A DNA stretch of 64,000 nt, from assembly GCF_004337985.1 (NCBI RefSeq), contig NC_043741.1:2487348-2551347 (forward strand), given 5' to 3'. The position numbers were made by a program, and so were the translations under genes. The DNA is from Pyricularia pennisetigena. Taxonomy: Eukaryota; Ascomycota; Sordariomycetes; Magnaporthales; Pyriculariaceae. The notes beneath the pieces are model-generated. The model worked only from the letters and a program-made list of their open reading frames with translations, was not told where the DNA came from and ran no database searches. Shown in pieces: positions 48,601-61,125 of the stretch (the first letter of the stretch is position 1; every line of letters starts with the position of its first letter).

Positions 48601-50081
48601 GCGGCTGGGTTCGCCACTGTTGGCATTCCCGGCACGTGGCAAAGAACCATCAGAGAAACTGACCTGAAGATACCCCAGAATTTCTAACGAGTCATGCCGT
48701 GTGATTGGTCATATTTGACTATTTGAGGCATCACAAGAATCTCTTGCGGAGAAATAGTATCTCGATGACACCTCGGAACAATCTACAATCCGTCGATGGC
48801 CTCTACGGTGACGCCTTATTCCCTTGAGAATTCCCGCAAGTGCCTGTTGTACTTCCCTCAGAAGCGAGTGGCAAACCTGCAGCCAGCGTTGCCGTCGGAG
48901 ATCCATTGGCCTTGCAGGATTGTTGCTTCTAATAGGAACAGAACTACAATACGTTTCCACATGCATATACGTACACACCCCAAACTAGATTCCCAACCCT
49001 TTCTGTATCGAAGGCGGCGGGGCAGAGGGACACGGTTGATATGGCGGGGTGAGGCTAAGATGACAGATTTCCTCCCACAGCCTTTTATTGCTTGTCCCAG
49101 AGTGCCGATGTTTCTTGCTGCCGTGGTAACTCGTCCCGGTGAGCCGATAAGGGTGCTCAAAGAGGCAGAACTCTTTGCATTGGAGGGTCTAGCCCGGAGG
49201 AGATATGCAATCATTGCATTATTTTCTTGGCCTATAGAGTGCAAGACTACTGCATGTGGGCTTCATTTTTCCCTGTACGTTTATGCTGCTGGGAGAGTAG
49301 CTATCACAACAGACGCGGATGTGTCTTGAAGGAGGTGCCCATAGTTGATGGCGAGCTTGCGGAAACCCATGCGCTTGTGCGCTTTTATGGGCCTCTTCAG
49401 CGATCCTCAGACCTTAAAAGATTTAGATACAGCAGTTCCTGTTTGACTATTTAGGAATGAACGCCCCTAGCTCCAACCTAACATTTTACAGGTATTCATC
49501 TTCTAGTAGTGTCGGTAGACGCTCTGACTGAGTGCAGCCGCCCATGTAAGAGAATTATTTCGTCTTCTCTCACAGTCTCTCCTGTTTTCCACATCTTCTT
49601 TTTTGGGGGTATGCTTAGCGAAAGGTTTTTTTCTTCCCCTCAGGCTGGTGATGGTTGAAAAACAAATCTCTTCAAAGAGTTTCAGATACTTGACACAAGG
49701 TTATCTCGATAACCTGACGGTAGCCGCATGTTTATGAGTACAGTGCCTGAGCGCGAAAAAAAGGTCACCTTTGGTGACAGCAAGATTTTTCTTTTTTTTG
49801 ATATGTATATTTTTTTATACTCGACATAAGTCGTTTCAAGAGGCTCCAGGGTCTAAATCCCCTTTTTGGTATTAACGGTTGTTACCCAGAAAATCAAAAG
49901 AAACAAAAAAAAAAAAAAAAAAAAAAGCAGAGTAATAAAACCGTCCATTGACCTTGCTGCCCATTGATTTCTTAGTAGAATTGAATCGTTATAAGATTCA
50001 CAAGACCCGCCCAGAACGGCAGCCGCTCAGAACCAGGAGAGATAGAGATACAGAGAGAGGGGGAAAAGACAACCATGTTAT

Positions 50082-52500
50082 TCAACCAGCAACAGCGCCC
50101 ACCTCTGTCGGGGCAGGGTAGTAGAAGGCCACGACGGCCACAATGACGTAGGCAGCAAGCAGCAGAGCGCCCTCGAGGTAGTTGCTCCTGCCGTCGAGGA
50201 CGAGGAACCCGACGATGAATGTGGCGAGGAAGAGGCAGACGGTCTCAAAGAGGGTGAAGCGGAGCGTCATGTCGCGCTCAAGCATCCAGCCAAGTATGAC
50301 CATGAACGGGGTGACGAAGAGGGCGATCTGGATCGAGGAGCCGACGGCTACGGCTATGGCGAGGTCCATCTTGTTCTTGAGCGCCACCGTGATGGCAGTC
50401 ACGTGCTCGGCTGCGTTGCCGACCACGGGGAGCACGATAAGCCCGATGAAGGCCTCGCCGATGATTGGTGGGCTCTTTGCCAGCATCGAAGACATGGACG
50501 ACACCATCAGCTCCGCGCAATAGGCCACGAGGCCCGTCGACGTGATCAGGAGAATCACCGCAGCCTTGGTGGAGAGGGGTTCCTCTGGCGGGTCGTTGGC
50601 TGGAAGTAAAGACCTCGGACGGTGGCGGGGAATCGCCGGCTCTACGCTGCCGGCGGCGATGCTGGGCGGCTGATCTCTGAGGATGGTTGGGGTGAGGCTA
50701 CGGCCGATGGAGCCAAGGAGGCTGGATTTCGTAAGCTTTGTGGGTGCGTTTTCTGGCGCCGGGGTCGTTCCGATGGCTGAGCTGGAACGGGTTGGGAGTT
50801 CCGAGTTATCGGAGAAGTCGGGGCCATATACGTGAAGGCTGGGTAGACGTCTTTGTGGTGTCGATGGCCGTAGACCAGATCCAAGATCGCCATCGTCGTC
50901 AGTGGGTAGTACCGGAGGTGGTCGTGGGCAACTTTGGCAGACAGCCCCGCCATGTGCAGCGAGTGCACATGTATGCAGGAGGTGGACACCGCTTGATGAT
51001 GTGTTTGGCGAGAAGCGACCTTTGCCGAGTGATCGCATGACGGCACGGCATTTGCTGGCCACTTGTGAGTGTTCGCCCTTGAGGCTACAAGAGCAGTCCG
51101 AGCTGGAGTCGCTACTTGAATCTTCGTGAAGAAATGCAGCGACAGGGCCGGGCTGAGACTCTTCGTCGATCATTTCTTGGGGTAGAGATTTGTCTTGATT
51201 AACAGGTTGTTGCTGTTAGTGCTACATAATTACATGCCGCAAAGCCTGAAATGGAAATGGATGACAATGGGGCGGAAGGCTGACTTGGAATGGCAAGGAT
51301 GCAAACATACATAGGTAGGAGTGAGTCTTGAGCTGAAAGACAAGATAGAGAAGATAAACCACCAAGAGAACCTTGTTTTTTTTTTCAACCACATTGTCAG
51401 TATATGTGAACAGAGCATTCACAAACATGGCTTTTGATCAGCAAGCTTACAATACTTGTAATGCGACTTATAATTACGTCTCGTTTCTTCGCAAGCGCGT
51501 TATCCTGGAAGGACACATGGAATGCGGTCTGAGAGGCACATCAAAACCTGTCAGCTTTGAGACAAATCAACGCCGAATAACATGCACAAATGTTTGGGTT
51601 TAGCTCACTGGAAGCACCAGACTTATGACGCTCAAACTCAGCAGACATGCCATAGTCTGTGTGGCGGTGGCATTATAGACCTAAAAATTGTGCATCCGTT
51701 AGAATCAATAATGTTTACACTTTGTATATGTCAAATAAGAACCCAAGAAGCTCGCTCACCTGCTCTCGAAATCGAAGGCCTCCCAACAAGAAGCACATGC
51801 CCAATATTAACAATAGATTGGCCAGGATGCTCCCCAGAAGACTGGCCTGTACGATGCGCACCTCATCTTTGACCAAGGCGATGACGAAGATGATGAGCTC
51901 GACGGCGTTGCCAAAGGTGATGTTCATCAGGGCCCCCACAGCCGGCCCCCGGCTTGCCGCCATGGTCTCGGTGGCCATACTGAGAAGTCCAGCGAGTGGA
52001 ATGATTGCGATGGCGTTCATAGTGAATATGACCGGCCCCGTCATGGAGGGGATGTTTCCTAGGACGATGCCGACTGGGACAAAGAGTAGGAGGACGTTGA
52101 TGTAGCTGGAGAAGAGTATCCTACGCATGGTGCCCAAGAATCTCATCAAGAGACTGACATCTTGATGCGAATCGTCGCTGCCTTGGCTGCTACCACCCCG
52201 ACTGCTGCCACCCCTGATACTGCATTCTCCTGTAGTCAACATTGCGCCGCTTTTCTCCTGGTTGACCAGGTCATTGTCGATTTGTGCCTTGGATATCGAT
52301 CTTTGGTCGAACCCCGGGCTCTGCGTCTCAGGGACCCTGCGCGACTGCCAGTACCGTGATTGAGGAAATCCAGTGCCGTTATCGAGGGTGAAGGGCCAGT
52401 CTCCGTCGATGCGATACCTGTCGCCATCGTCATTGGCCTCCGCCCGGGGATTTCGAAGCTGCTCACTCGGAACATGTTCTATGGGGCGGGGGTAGTTCAT
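50082..52500 (-). CDS. Ca2+/H+ exchanger of the VCX1/CAX family
   Basis: Vacuolar-type antiporter expected to load Ca2+ into the vacuole using the proton gradient. Five exons on the minus strand: 52500-51760, 51680-51609, 51528-51451, 51371-51311 and 51193-50082; 687 residues. The two CAX repeat motifs are present: FGNAVELIIF in the first half and GNAAEHVTAITVALKNKMDL in the second. The small exons rebuild family-typical segments: VYNATATQTMACLLSLSVIS, TAFHVSFQDN, and VLLVVYLLYLVFQLKTHSYL. The protein is longer than yeast Vcx1 (about 410) because of a polar N-terminus of about 130 residues and a loop of about 200 residues between the halves, which carries a Ser/Asp-rich patch (HEDSSSDSSSD). 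Such insertions may be regulatory; that is inference. The start ATG at 52500 is the first available, so an upstream exon is possible. Confidence 0.92.
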
Positions 52501-53972
52501 CGAGCTGTTCGCCACTTCGACCAAAAAGCAGACTTCTCCCACAAGCTTACACAGTGGCAATCCAAGAAGTTACCTACAGAACAGTTGAAAAGAGAGATAG
52601 ATGAGTGAAGAGGGTTGACACTTGATTATGGGATGCCAAGAAGAAAGTGACTGTGTTGCATCTGCAGGATGTGAACGCGGGAAAAGAAAAAAAAAAGAGA
52701 AAAATAAAAAAATAAAAAAATAAAGGACAAACAAGAAAAAAGATGGGGAAGAAAAAAAAGCTGCCAAGTTGCAAAGTACACAAGGACAGAAGGTAGGTGA
52801 AAGGTGGTGGGAGCTGCGAGAACGGATATCTTTGATGCAGATATGCGACTCCCGCACGACAAATGTCACGCACCCAAGAATCATCCGAAGGCGTCAAGTT
52901 CAGGTCGTGGATTCGAATGCGGCGCCTTCAATATAGGGCTCGGATGCATCCTAAGTTCTGGAAGGCGCCAAGGCCAGGTACAACAAGTGCGAAACGAGGC
53001 CGCTACATATTATAAATCCAGAGCCTTTGAGTAGGTGCCGTGAGGGGTCGCCATATGAGAGTTTGTTAACTGGTCGCTTGCCCTGAACTCAATCGTCAGC
53101 CCACACAGCAATCTTGAGCCTGACCCAATAAATTGTTGTGTTATGTGAGCCAAGGTAGGCAGATAAGTCAAGGTCAATAAGTAAGTATATCCGTAGTTTG
53201 GGTGCCTTCAGGGTATTATTGGCCGCATTTTACAACGTTATGAGTGTGCCAAGCTGCAAGAATTAGTTGGCGCCTTGAGATTGCTGACTGAATCGTCGGC
53301 TTTGACTGATCAGAAGCTTTGGTTCCTTAAGCTTCATTTGGAGTGTCCATTAGGCTTCCTTCCCTGAAGCAGGCCTTGTGCATCATCCCACGTTTCTCCG
53401 GGCCACTAGAATGCTGCGTTGCTGACTGCAAGATACCGCAAGACCCAGCGGTGCTCGGTCCCAGAAGAGGTATTTCTTGCCAAACTAATAGTAACATTCA
53501 AGACTGGCTTGGCTTGCAACAAGCTTGACAGAAAAAGTTTAAACATAACGCCCGAAGGGAACATACAGGTCAGCTGGTAATTGCTTGTAGTAACAGGCGC
53601 CGATTTTATTGCCATCAGCAACTGACATAAAATGAATCGAGCCTGCGAAGAGATCCCTTAAGTTCACATACTGATTAGAAGGGTTAAGCGCGTGTGCCTC
53701 GAAACGTCCAAGGGGGTTTCCAAAGTACCGCAGCGAGATTCTGTGTGCGAGTGTGTGAGGATTGGCCGATGTTTGGTCGCTCAGCGACACGGCTTGGGAA
53801 TCAGACAGCAACTGACGTCAGCCAAAAACCCGGGCCAGAAGACGAGCACCAAAGGGCCACGCTTAATATTTCCGCCGTCTAATCAAAGACCTATCGTTGT
53901 CCATCCCGCTCGAGATATCCGTCTCATTGACCCGCGACAACCCCAAGATGAAGTTGGAAGCTTCCTTGAGCC
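52501..53972. other. Intergenic region upstream of the exchanger
   Basis: Contains the exchanger promoter and leader, with a T/A-rich patch at 52685-52760, and the downstream side of the thioesterase gene. Short frames only, no RNA gene or repeat seen. Confidence 0.5.
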
Positions 53973-54488
53973 TCAAACAAGGAGATACTTTGTGTGACTT
54001 CCCGTGGCCACAACTTGGCCCTTTTCACCATACCTGGGCGTCCCGTCGGCATCCAAGACGGCCTTTCGGATCTCGACACTCGTAAAGGCCAAGTTGCGGC
54101 CAACTTTGCTGACCCAGCTCTCGATCTCGAGCACGTCGCCCTCCCTGGCGGCGCCGACATAGCTGACGTGGATGTCAACACTAACACCGGTCTTCTCGAG
54201 CTCCCTGGCGGCGGCGATGGACATGCCGCCGGCCCAGTCGACGAGGGTAGCCGAAACGGAGCCGTGCAGGATCTTTTTGCTGTTTATGTGCTGTGCTTCG
54301 AGCGGCAGGTGGGCAACCACGCGGCCCGAGGCGGCGGTTGCAGAGATTATCTTGATAGAGGGGAAGAAGAAGTTGTAGACTGGGGAGTTGGGTTGAATGG
54401 TCGCCCAATGTGCTCGCACGTGGGCCAACATGTCTGCGTCTTGGCAGGGGGCGGCCCTCTGCTGTGCTGCTGTCGTTGATGAGGCCAT
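53973..54488 (-). CDS. Hot-dog fold thioesterase (PaaI / ACOT13-like)
   Basis: Predicted acyl-CoA thioesterase that releases free acid and CoA. Intronless, 171 residues from the ATG at 54488; upstream in-frame codons lack an ATG. The 4HBT core is recognisable: KILHGSVSATLVDWAGGMS holds the family HG...D motif (His and the Asp of VDWAGG), followed by SVDIHVSYVGAAREGDVLEI and the last strands VGRNLAFTSVEIRKA. Length matches the family (140-180). No clear mitochondrial presequence or peroxisomal SKL-type signal is visible (the end is KYLLV), so location is undecided. It is on the same strand as the acetylesterase and kinase downstream, but gaps of over 0.7 kb argue for separate transcripts. Confidence 0.88.
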   Translation of the reverse strand: MASSTTAAQQRAAPCQDADMLAHVRAHWATIQPNSPVYNFFFPSIKIISATAASGRVVAHLPLEAQHINSKKILHGSVSATLVDWAGGMSIAAARELEKTGVSVDIHVSYVGAAREGDVLEIESWVSKVGRNLAFTSVEIRKAVLDADGTPRYGEKGQVVATGSHTKYLLV

Positions 54489-55205
54489 GTTTCCTTGTTG
54501 GGATGAATTGATATATTTCTGGGCGATGTTTGTATTTGGAGATGGGCATTCAACGTAGGAATGACCGTCTGATGGCGAACCACGCGTAGCTGGATGAATC
54601 TTGATCTCTTGGATGATGTCTATGTCTGGCGCTTGGTTGAGATTACAGCTGGTCTCTGCTGGCGAACGATCAATCTCGTCTCCAAAGTGATCCAAGAAGC
54701 CTTCAACTGCCGAAACGGAGTCACTTCAGTCATTCGTGGGAACTCATTCGTGGGGAGCCCACTCGTAGCTCGTTGAGGTTTGTAATTGGTTTATTGCGGC
54801 GAGTAAAATTGGCAACCCAACGGATTCCCAACGGCCGTATACAACGAAGCTCTGCATGGTCGGAAGCTAACCCCAACCCGTTCTTGCATCTGAGTATGTG
54901 GATAACTGGGACCCACACTGAACATTTGGCTGGTTCTGGTCGATTGCATTGAGAAGTTGCCAATGGATCCTTCCCAACGGGCCCTTCTGCACCAGAACGG
55001 GGTGTATTTTTCTTTATTAATTGTTGGATGCTCCTCGTGCATTATTATTGCACCTTTCAGGGGCGCTAGGAAACCTTCCACTTTTCTTCCTGGCTGTATT
55101 GCAAGATACTCTGTCGTCAACCTTTGGCGCTTCTTCCATGTAATTAACAAAGCCAGAATATCTCCCAAACAACCCCCCCAAGAAACAAACACCACGTCTT
55201 CCTCC
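54489..55205. other. Intergenic region thioesterase to acetylesterase
   Basis: Promoter of the thioesterase and 3' flank of the acetylesterase. No gene, repeat or RNA was recognised. CAAT/ATTGG-like words occur but are not diagnostic. Confidence 0.5.
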
Positions 55206-56066
55206 TCAGATCACAAACCTCCCATCCCTGATGGCGTCGCTGATTGTGCTGTTCTCCCTCAAGAACGCCCGCAGCTCGCCCCTCTTCTCCAGCAGCAGGT
55301 CGGCAACCATGCGTCCAAACACAACCTCGGCCGCCTTGTTGAGGTGCGTCCTGTCACCCTGCGCCAGGTCGTACCTGCGTCCGTCGGCGTCTCCCACGGC
55401 GTTGATATAGTCGGTGCTCTTGGCGTTGAGGTCCAGGTGCTGCGCCCCGACGGCTGCGGCTGCTGCAATGGTCCGCTGCCTCTCGTTCTCGAGGTTCCGC
55501 ACCACGCTCCCGCCCGAGAAGGTCCGCCGCGTGAGGGAGGTTATGAGGATCTGTAGTTGGTTGTCCTTTTGCGTGAGAGCAGTCCTCTTTTTTTTTTTTG
55601 TCTCCATTGCCTTGGTGGCTATTCCTGTTTTTACCCCTTTTCAGGAGACAAAGCCATAGCAGTAGAAAGAGAGAAGAAAAAAATAAAAACTTACAGGAAC
55701 ACCCCCAGCCCCAACAACCTCCCGCGCCATGACCTCCAGGTTGCGCTGGAACTGATCCAGGCTGATCCCCGCCGCCTCTTTCTGGTCGTTGTGTCCAAAC
55801 TGGATCGTGACGAACACGGGCTCGTACCCGCCTACCTTGTCCCGGACCGCCCGGACCGCCCCGTCCCACAGGCCCTGCGCCCTGAACGACGCCGTGGTCG
55901 CGCCGCTCTTGGCCGTGTTCCAGCCCGCCGCGCCCCCTTGCAGAAATGACAGGAACCCATCACCCCACCCGCCGTTGACCGCCGTCGTGCTGTCGCCCGT
56001 CAGGATAAAGTAGGGCGCAGCCGTGGCGAGCGACGTCGCGGCGAGGAGGAGGAGGGCGGGTTTCAT
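55206..56066 (-). CDS. Rhamnogalacturonan acetylesterase, SGNH/GDSL hydrolase (CE12-like)
   Basis: Secreted esterase that removes acetyl groups from the rhamnogalacturonan backbone of pectin. Exons on the minus strand 56066-55695 and 55550-55206; 238 residues. A signal peptide (MKPALLLLAATSLATA) precedes APYFILTGDSTT, with the catalytic Ser in GDS (block I). Block III is IQFGHNDQ, carrying the oxyanion Asn and the GHND signature, and block V is GDRTHLN, with the catalytic Asp and His. The intron (144 bases) joins GGVP to ILITSLTRR, a segment found in the family. Size matches known rhamnogalacturonan acetylesterases (230-250). Related CE12 enzymes act on xylan or pectin, so substrate is probable rather than certain. 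Confidence 0.92.
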
Positions 56067-57268
56067 GATTTTTGTCTCCTTTTTAGACTCTGGTCGGCGG
56101 CGTTACTTTGTTTTGAGGACTCCTATTGGTCCTCTTGTAAGATATAGCTGACAAAAAGACGGATGCAGCAGGTGAGTGATAAGTCCAACGTCGCCAGTAT
56201 TGGGATTCATCCTAGATTTTATCTACGTGAGACTGCCCATCCTGGCCCCAGCCAGCGCTGTAGTTCCCAACCAAGAAGAAATGGAGACCATCTCCAATTC
56301 GGCTGTTAGTCTTTCCACGAATAGCCATGTTGGCAATGTCTGGTAATGCAACTCTGCATCCCGGGCCGTGAGGGGAAGAGGACGGAGGCCCGCTCCGCCC
56401 AGCAAGCCACCCAATCGGGCCACCTCTTGGCTGCCTTTTTGGACATGGCTGCATCAGGTATATAAGTAAAAGCTCATCAGACAGCTTGAGCATATAAATC
56501 GACCATGTTGCATCGCAGATCTGTTAACCAGAGTAGGCGGCGGAAAAAAAAAACAATACCAAGGGCCGTTGCGGGCAACTAAATGCCCCGGCAAGGAGAA
56601 ATATATCTTTTCTAGTAAAACCGAAATAGCCCGCAGTCGCCACAAGCACTGCACTTCACAAAGGCTCCCGAGAGGAGGCAGACTGGCGGAAAGAACCAAG
56701 CTAAACCATCCAGTATAACAGGGGCTTCAAATGCCAGAAAAAGGAGCTTGTGGTATACAGCAGCCGAATGCTGCGAAAAAAAAAGACAAGACAAGACATC
56801 CGCCTGTGCGGTTTTTGGTTTGTTTCCTCGGGCTAGACAATGCAAAGCTCTCAATATCCTCTGACCACGATATGTTCGTGTATGCACTACGCACGAAAAA
56901 TGAAAGACAAAACTAATGACGAAGAGGAGGAAGAAACACAAGGCGGAAACAATGAAGATTGACACAAATTTGACAGCAAATCAACACAGAGATATAAAGC
57001 TTGTAGAATGGGACAAAAGAATAAACAAATAAACATTATGTTCGCAGAAACCTCCGAATGTTTGCTAGACAAATGCGCAAACCAGAAACAATCAACAATG
57101 CACTTCCTCATTCTCGTTTCCCCCTTCTCTTCTTTCCTATGTCTCTCTTCTGAAAACTTCCTCCGCCATCCACAACACACACAACCTGGTAGACATAGAA
57201 TATGAAAGGGACTTCATTAAAGCGGAGATCGTAGATGTGAAAAAAACAACGTTCCGAAGCAAATCTCA
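56067..57268. other. Intergenic region acetylesterase to kinase
   Basis: Promoter of the acetylesterase and the 3' untranslated region of the kinase gene. Only short frames. AT-rich near 56900-57200. No RNA gene or repeat seen. Confidence 0.5.
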
Positions 57269-59389
57269 TCACCTGTCGTCTCCACCTCTGGCTTTCCCTC
57301 TTCGCCTGAAAAAGTCCATCACTCTTCTTGCTGCACCACTGCTGCCAGCATGGTCAGCACCGCCTGAGTGGTCAGTGTCGTACGCGTCGACGAACCGCTT
57401 GTTCTTCTGTAAGACACGCGCCTGTCTCCCGTCCGCACCTCCACTGCTGCCTGTCCCACCCGCCGGCCCCAGTCCGCCCTGCGCCTCCATGAGCTTCTGG
57501 TGGTGGTCGACCGAGACGGACCGTAGCCCGTGGGCTTGGAACTGCTGCTGTTGGGGGCTCACCATGTCGACCGAAGATTCCGACTCCGACGTCCGCAGGT
57601 GTGCGCCCGACTGCATGTAACCCGGTACTGCCGTTGCCATCTGCCTGTCGCCGTACTGCCCGCTGGTATAGTGCGTCGGGTAATGCTGCTGTTGTTGGTG
57701 GTGCGGCTGCTGAGTCGAAAAAGCCGGAGCGCTGGGGCTGTGCAGCTGTGCGTACATGCCGTCCATTCCGGCTGCCTCAAGATCCTGCTCGTTAACCCGC
57801 TGGTCCACGTAGTGACCCTGCCGCTGCTGCTGCTGATGCTGATGCTGCGGCTCACTGTCGGGTCGGTATGGTTCTTGCAGGTGGTCCTGCTGATAGCCGA
57901 GGTCCACCTGGCTATCGTCACCTGCACCCTGCGTCGATCCTGGCGCCGTCTCCTTGCCGATGCCAATTGCCTTGAGACTGATCGAGCCAGGGATGAACGA
58001 GAACCGCTTATTTTGCTTATCAACCGACGTCTGTGAGCCGTTGTGGATGCTGCCGCTCTTTTTCCTTGGCCCGAGCCCAAATGAGAAGGATCGTCGTGAC
58101 CGCTTGGAGTCGACGCTCTGCCGTGGCTCGTATTCGCCGTTTGGATTCGGTGCTGCCGACATGCTGACTGGCGGGTATTTTCTGCTATCCCTGTTCTTGG
58201 CTTCGGTTGGCGTCTGTGACTGGTCCGCCTTGGATCCCTTGCGGTTCTTATTACCAAAGAGGCTCCCGCTGCGTCCAAACATCTTGCCCGTGATCTCGCC
58301 CAGAGTGTTGGACCGTCTATGCCCCTTGGCACTTCCCTCACGGCTCTCCGGCTGGTCATGGCCAGCAACACCAGGAACATGCGCAAACTTGGACGGAGCA
58401 CCACCCGCACTGGGCCGACCAAACTCGGACTGGTGATCCGTCGGCTGCTGTATTCTGCCGTGCACATTTGTGCCGGCCACCGCTGGAGGTAGCGGCTGCC
58501 CATATGATGACCTACTAGCTGCTGCGAGGTTCCGCGCCCCCGTTGCATTCATAGACCCGCTGGTACCCGGCCTGCTTCCTGGCGACATGGTGCTCACGTA
58601 CGAATCCGAAGGAATACGTCCACTCTGCGGGGGTCGTGAGATTGAAGGCTGATTGCGGTGGCTGCTGGGCGGTTTCCGAGGGTCGCCGCGGACTGACGGC
58701 TTCGAGTATGCTTCCTTGGGAACCGGCGGATCCCTGGGTAGCGGCTTGTCGCTGGACAACCTGGGGTCGACCTCGACGGGTCCCTCGCTGCCTGATCGTG
58801 CCCGAGTCTTGCCAGAAGTAGCCTGCTGCTGCTGAGCAACAGGCTCGCCTCTCTGGGTCTGTGTCGTGGGTGCCACATATTCGACCTGCACGGTCCTTCT
58901 CTTGTTGTCCTTTTGTTGCCGCGCTGCGTACTCGGTTTCCTGGTCGATGCCACCCTGCTTCGAGGCCAAGCCGCCGATTGTAGGTGAAACTGGCGTCCTC
59001 CTCGAGGCCTCCCTGACTGACGCACTGCGTGCTAAGCTCGGGCTCTCGATGTCCTCGGCCGGCACCGTGGTATTCTGAATCTCGGTGTGGGTTGTTGTGC
59101 TGCTGGTGATAAACTCAACAACATGGGCATACTCACTCAACCAGCTGTGTCGCGCTACCTCGAACAAATCGGCTCGCCTACGGGGATCGGGGACCAAAAT
59201 GCGCCTGAGCAAATCCTTGGCATGTGGCGTGACATATTCGGGGAATGTTAATGGTGTGCTGACAATATATTTGTAGAGAAGGTTGATGTTGTCGCCCTCA
59301 GGGTTGGCAGGGTCGTCGTCAAAGGGAAGGTATCCGGCAAGCATGGCGTACTGGTGACAAGATTAGCACATGGGAGCCTGGAAAAAGTG

Positions 59390-59423
<34 letters not shown>

Positions 59424-61125
59424 ATTGGGAGAAAGTCTTACCAAGATGACTCCACAACTCCAGACATCGACCTTGCGGCCGGTGTAGAGGGAATCACTGA
59501 CGACCAGCTCCGGAGCAGCGTAGCAGGGGCTGCCACAGCTCGTCTGCATCAGATCGCCTTTTCTAGAGCCATTGGGGCCTATCTTGTCCAGCCCTAAGCG
59601 CTTGACAAACTCGCGGTTGGAAAGCCCAGCCTCTTCCTCCTCGGTCAACTCAATAGCGGGATCAAACGTGTTGGCAAAGCCGAAGTCTGTGATGATGATG
59701 TTTCTGTTGCGGTCAAGGAGCAGATTCTCCAACTTGAGGTCACGATGTACTATGCCTTTCTTGTGCAGATAGCCGACACCGGATACGAGCTGCGCAAACA
59801 AACGGCGCGCAGCGTTATCTTTCAAGTAGCGATTGTTGAGAATGTAGTCGAACAGTTCGCCACCTGAGGCATACTCGAGAATTATGCCGAAATGCCTCTC
59901 GGACTCTTCCATCTTGTGAAGACGTACGATGTTTGGATGTGTTAGTTGTTTCAGAATAGAAACTTCACGCATAATCTTTTGCATCCTGTTGGGGTTGCTG
60001 CCGAGTGCATCCTTCTTAATGAGCTTGATTGCAACCTGCAAGTAGATATATATATTGTTAGCAAGCAGAGACTCATTGGCCCAGTTGTGAATGGAAACAT
60101 AGACTCTATGCACATACCTGCACTCCGCCTTCTGACTTCCAGCCCAGCTTGACCTTGCCAAACTCTCCCTCGCCTATAGTGTTTCCTAGAATATACTCGC
60201 CAAACTTGGTGTGCTTTTCGCGTTTGCTAGAGTGGTCCTGTCGGCTCCTTTGTGTAGGGACCACAGGGGGGCAAGCTGCCTCACTGGCATCGTGAGCCGA
60301 AGACGTTGGCTGGGCCAGGGCTAGGCGCTCCTTCTCCCGCTCAATATCCACCTCCGGCGGCGAGACCAGCATGCTATTGAGGATCTCACTGGCCTCCCTT
60401 GACGGCTGCTTCGACGACGAAGCAGTGGTCGACCCACCCGTGTTTGTGCGGATCGGCATTGTCGTCGTCGTCGTCGTCGTCGCTGTCCTCGAGTCGCGTG
60501 TGCTCCCCTGACGCTGAGGAGGATAGTCACCGGTCGCTGGCGCGTGGTGGCGATCCCTCCTACGCGAACTCGACGATTGTTCGGTCTGCGGGTCCGCACT
60601 GCTGCCGTGGTGGTCTGGTGCGCGTCGTGATGACGAGTTTTGTGGTTGATGACTCGCGGAGGCCGGTCGCCTCGAGGTCTGGGCACCGTTCACGGGGGCA
60701 GAAGTTTGGTGACTTGACGAGGTCCTTGGGGGTGCAATTGGCGCGTGGTGTCTCCTCCGGTCAGAAGAGGCAGGCTGATAGTAGTCGGGGGCGCCGGTCG
60801 GGGCGACGGCCACCGGGGATGCAATTGCGGCTCTCGAACTCATTGGAGAGTTTGACTGTGACGCGATTGGTGGGCTATGCTGTTGCGGCTGATGTTGGTG
60901 CTGGTGGTCGTGGGAGCTTGGGCGGCGAGAGGAGCGTTGGGCGGCAACGTTGGAGGAGGGCTGCTGCAAGTTCGCATGATAGCCTTCGCGTGAAGGCGAA
61001 GAGTGTTGCGAGGACTGGTAGTGGTGACGGCTCGAGGGTGAGCCCGGAATGCCAGGAGGCGTGTTTAGGGCAGCGGAAGCAGTTGTCGAGTTTTGCGGTG
61101 CGGCATGCAGGACAGCCGAAGACAT
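57269..61125 (-). CDS. KIN4: Kin4-type Ser/Thr protein kinase
   Basis: CAMK-like kinase orthologous to yeast Kin4/Frk1, known in yeast for the spindle position checkpoint. Exons on the minus strand 61125-60118, 60035-59442 and 59350-57269; 1227 residues. Residues 1-300 are disordered (Ser/Pro/His/Gln-rich with a Thr run). The kinase domain follows: glycine loop IGEGEFGKV, VAIK Lys at residue 340, IVHRDLKLEN, DFGFAN, activation segment LMQTSCGSPCYAAPELVVSD, then [20 protein letters not shown] and RRILVPDPRRRA. A family feature is the insert between DFG and the activation loop (about 30 residues, ELTEEEEAGLSNREFVKRLG). Exon 2 ends at VIL and exon 3 starts at YAM. The C-terminal 600 residues are disordered and Gln/Ser/Pro-rich. 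Intron 2 contains an A/T run of 31 bases. Confidence 0.94.
59390..59420. repeat. 31-base A run inside kinase intron 2
   Basis: Poly-A on the plus strand, poly-T in the transcript, between the GTAAGA donor and the CTAAT branch region and CAG acceptor of the second KIN4 intron. Confidence 0.9.
60461..60482. repeat. GTC/GAC trinucleotide repeat in kinase coding sequence
   Basis: Seven trinucleotide copies encode a threonine run in the disordered N-terminus of the Kin4 kinase. Likely length-variable between strains. Confidence 0.85.

Larger units (their letters stand above)
38122..50081. other. 12 kb gene-poor stretch
   Basis: No gene I can defend. It contains homopolymers at 40894-40916 (T), 43051-43066 (A), 44413-44441 (A), 45010-45028 (T) and 49905-49926 (A), and a TTTA microsatellite at 45591-45639. 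Longer open frames occur, such as 47949-48650 (minus, 233 codons, ATG start) and 46386-46598 (plus, 70 codons with one hydrophobic segment), but none shows family similarity. Around 42400-42640 the plus strand looks leader-like (CT/CAA-rich) yet no coding exon follows convincingly. No intact mobile element was recognised. Confidence 0.4.
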
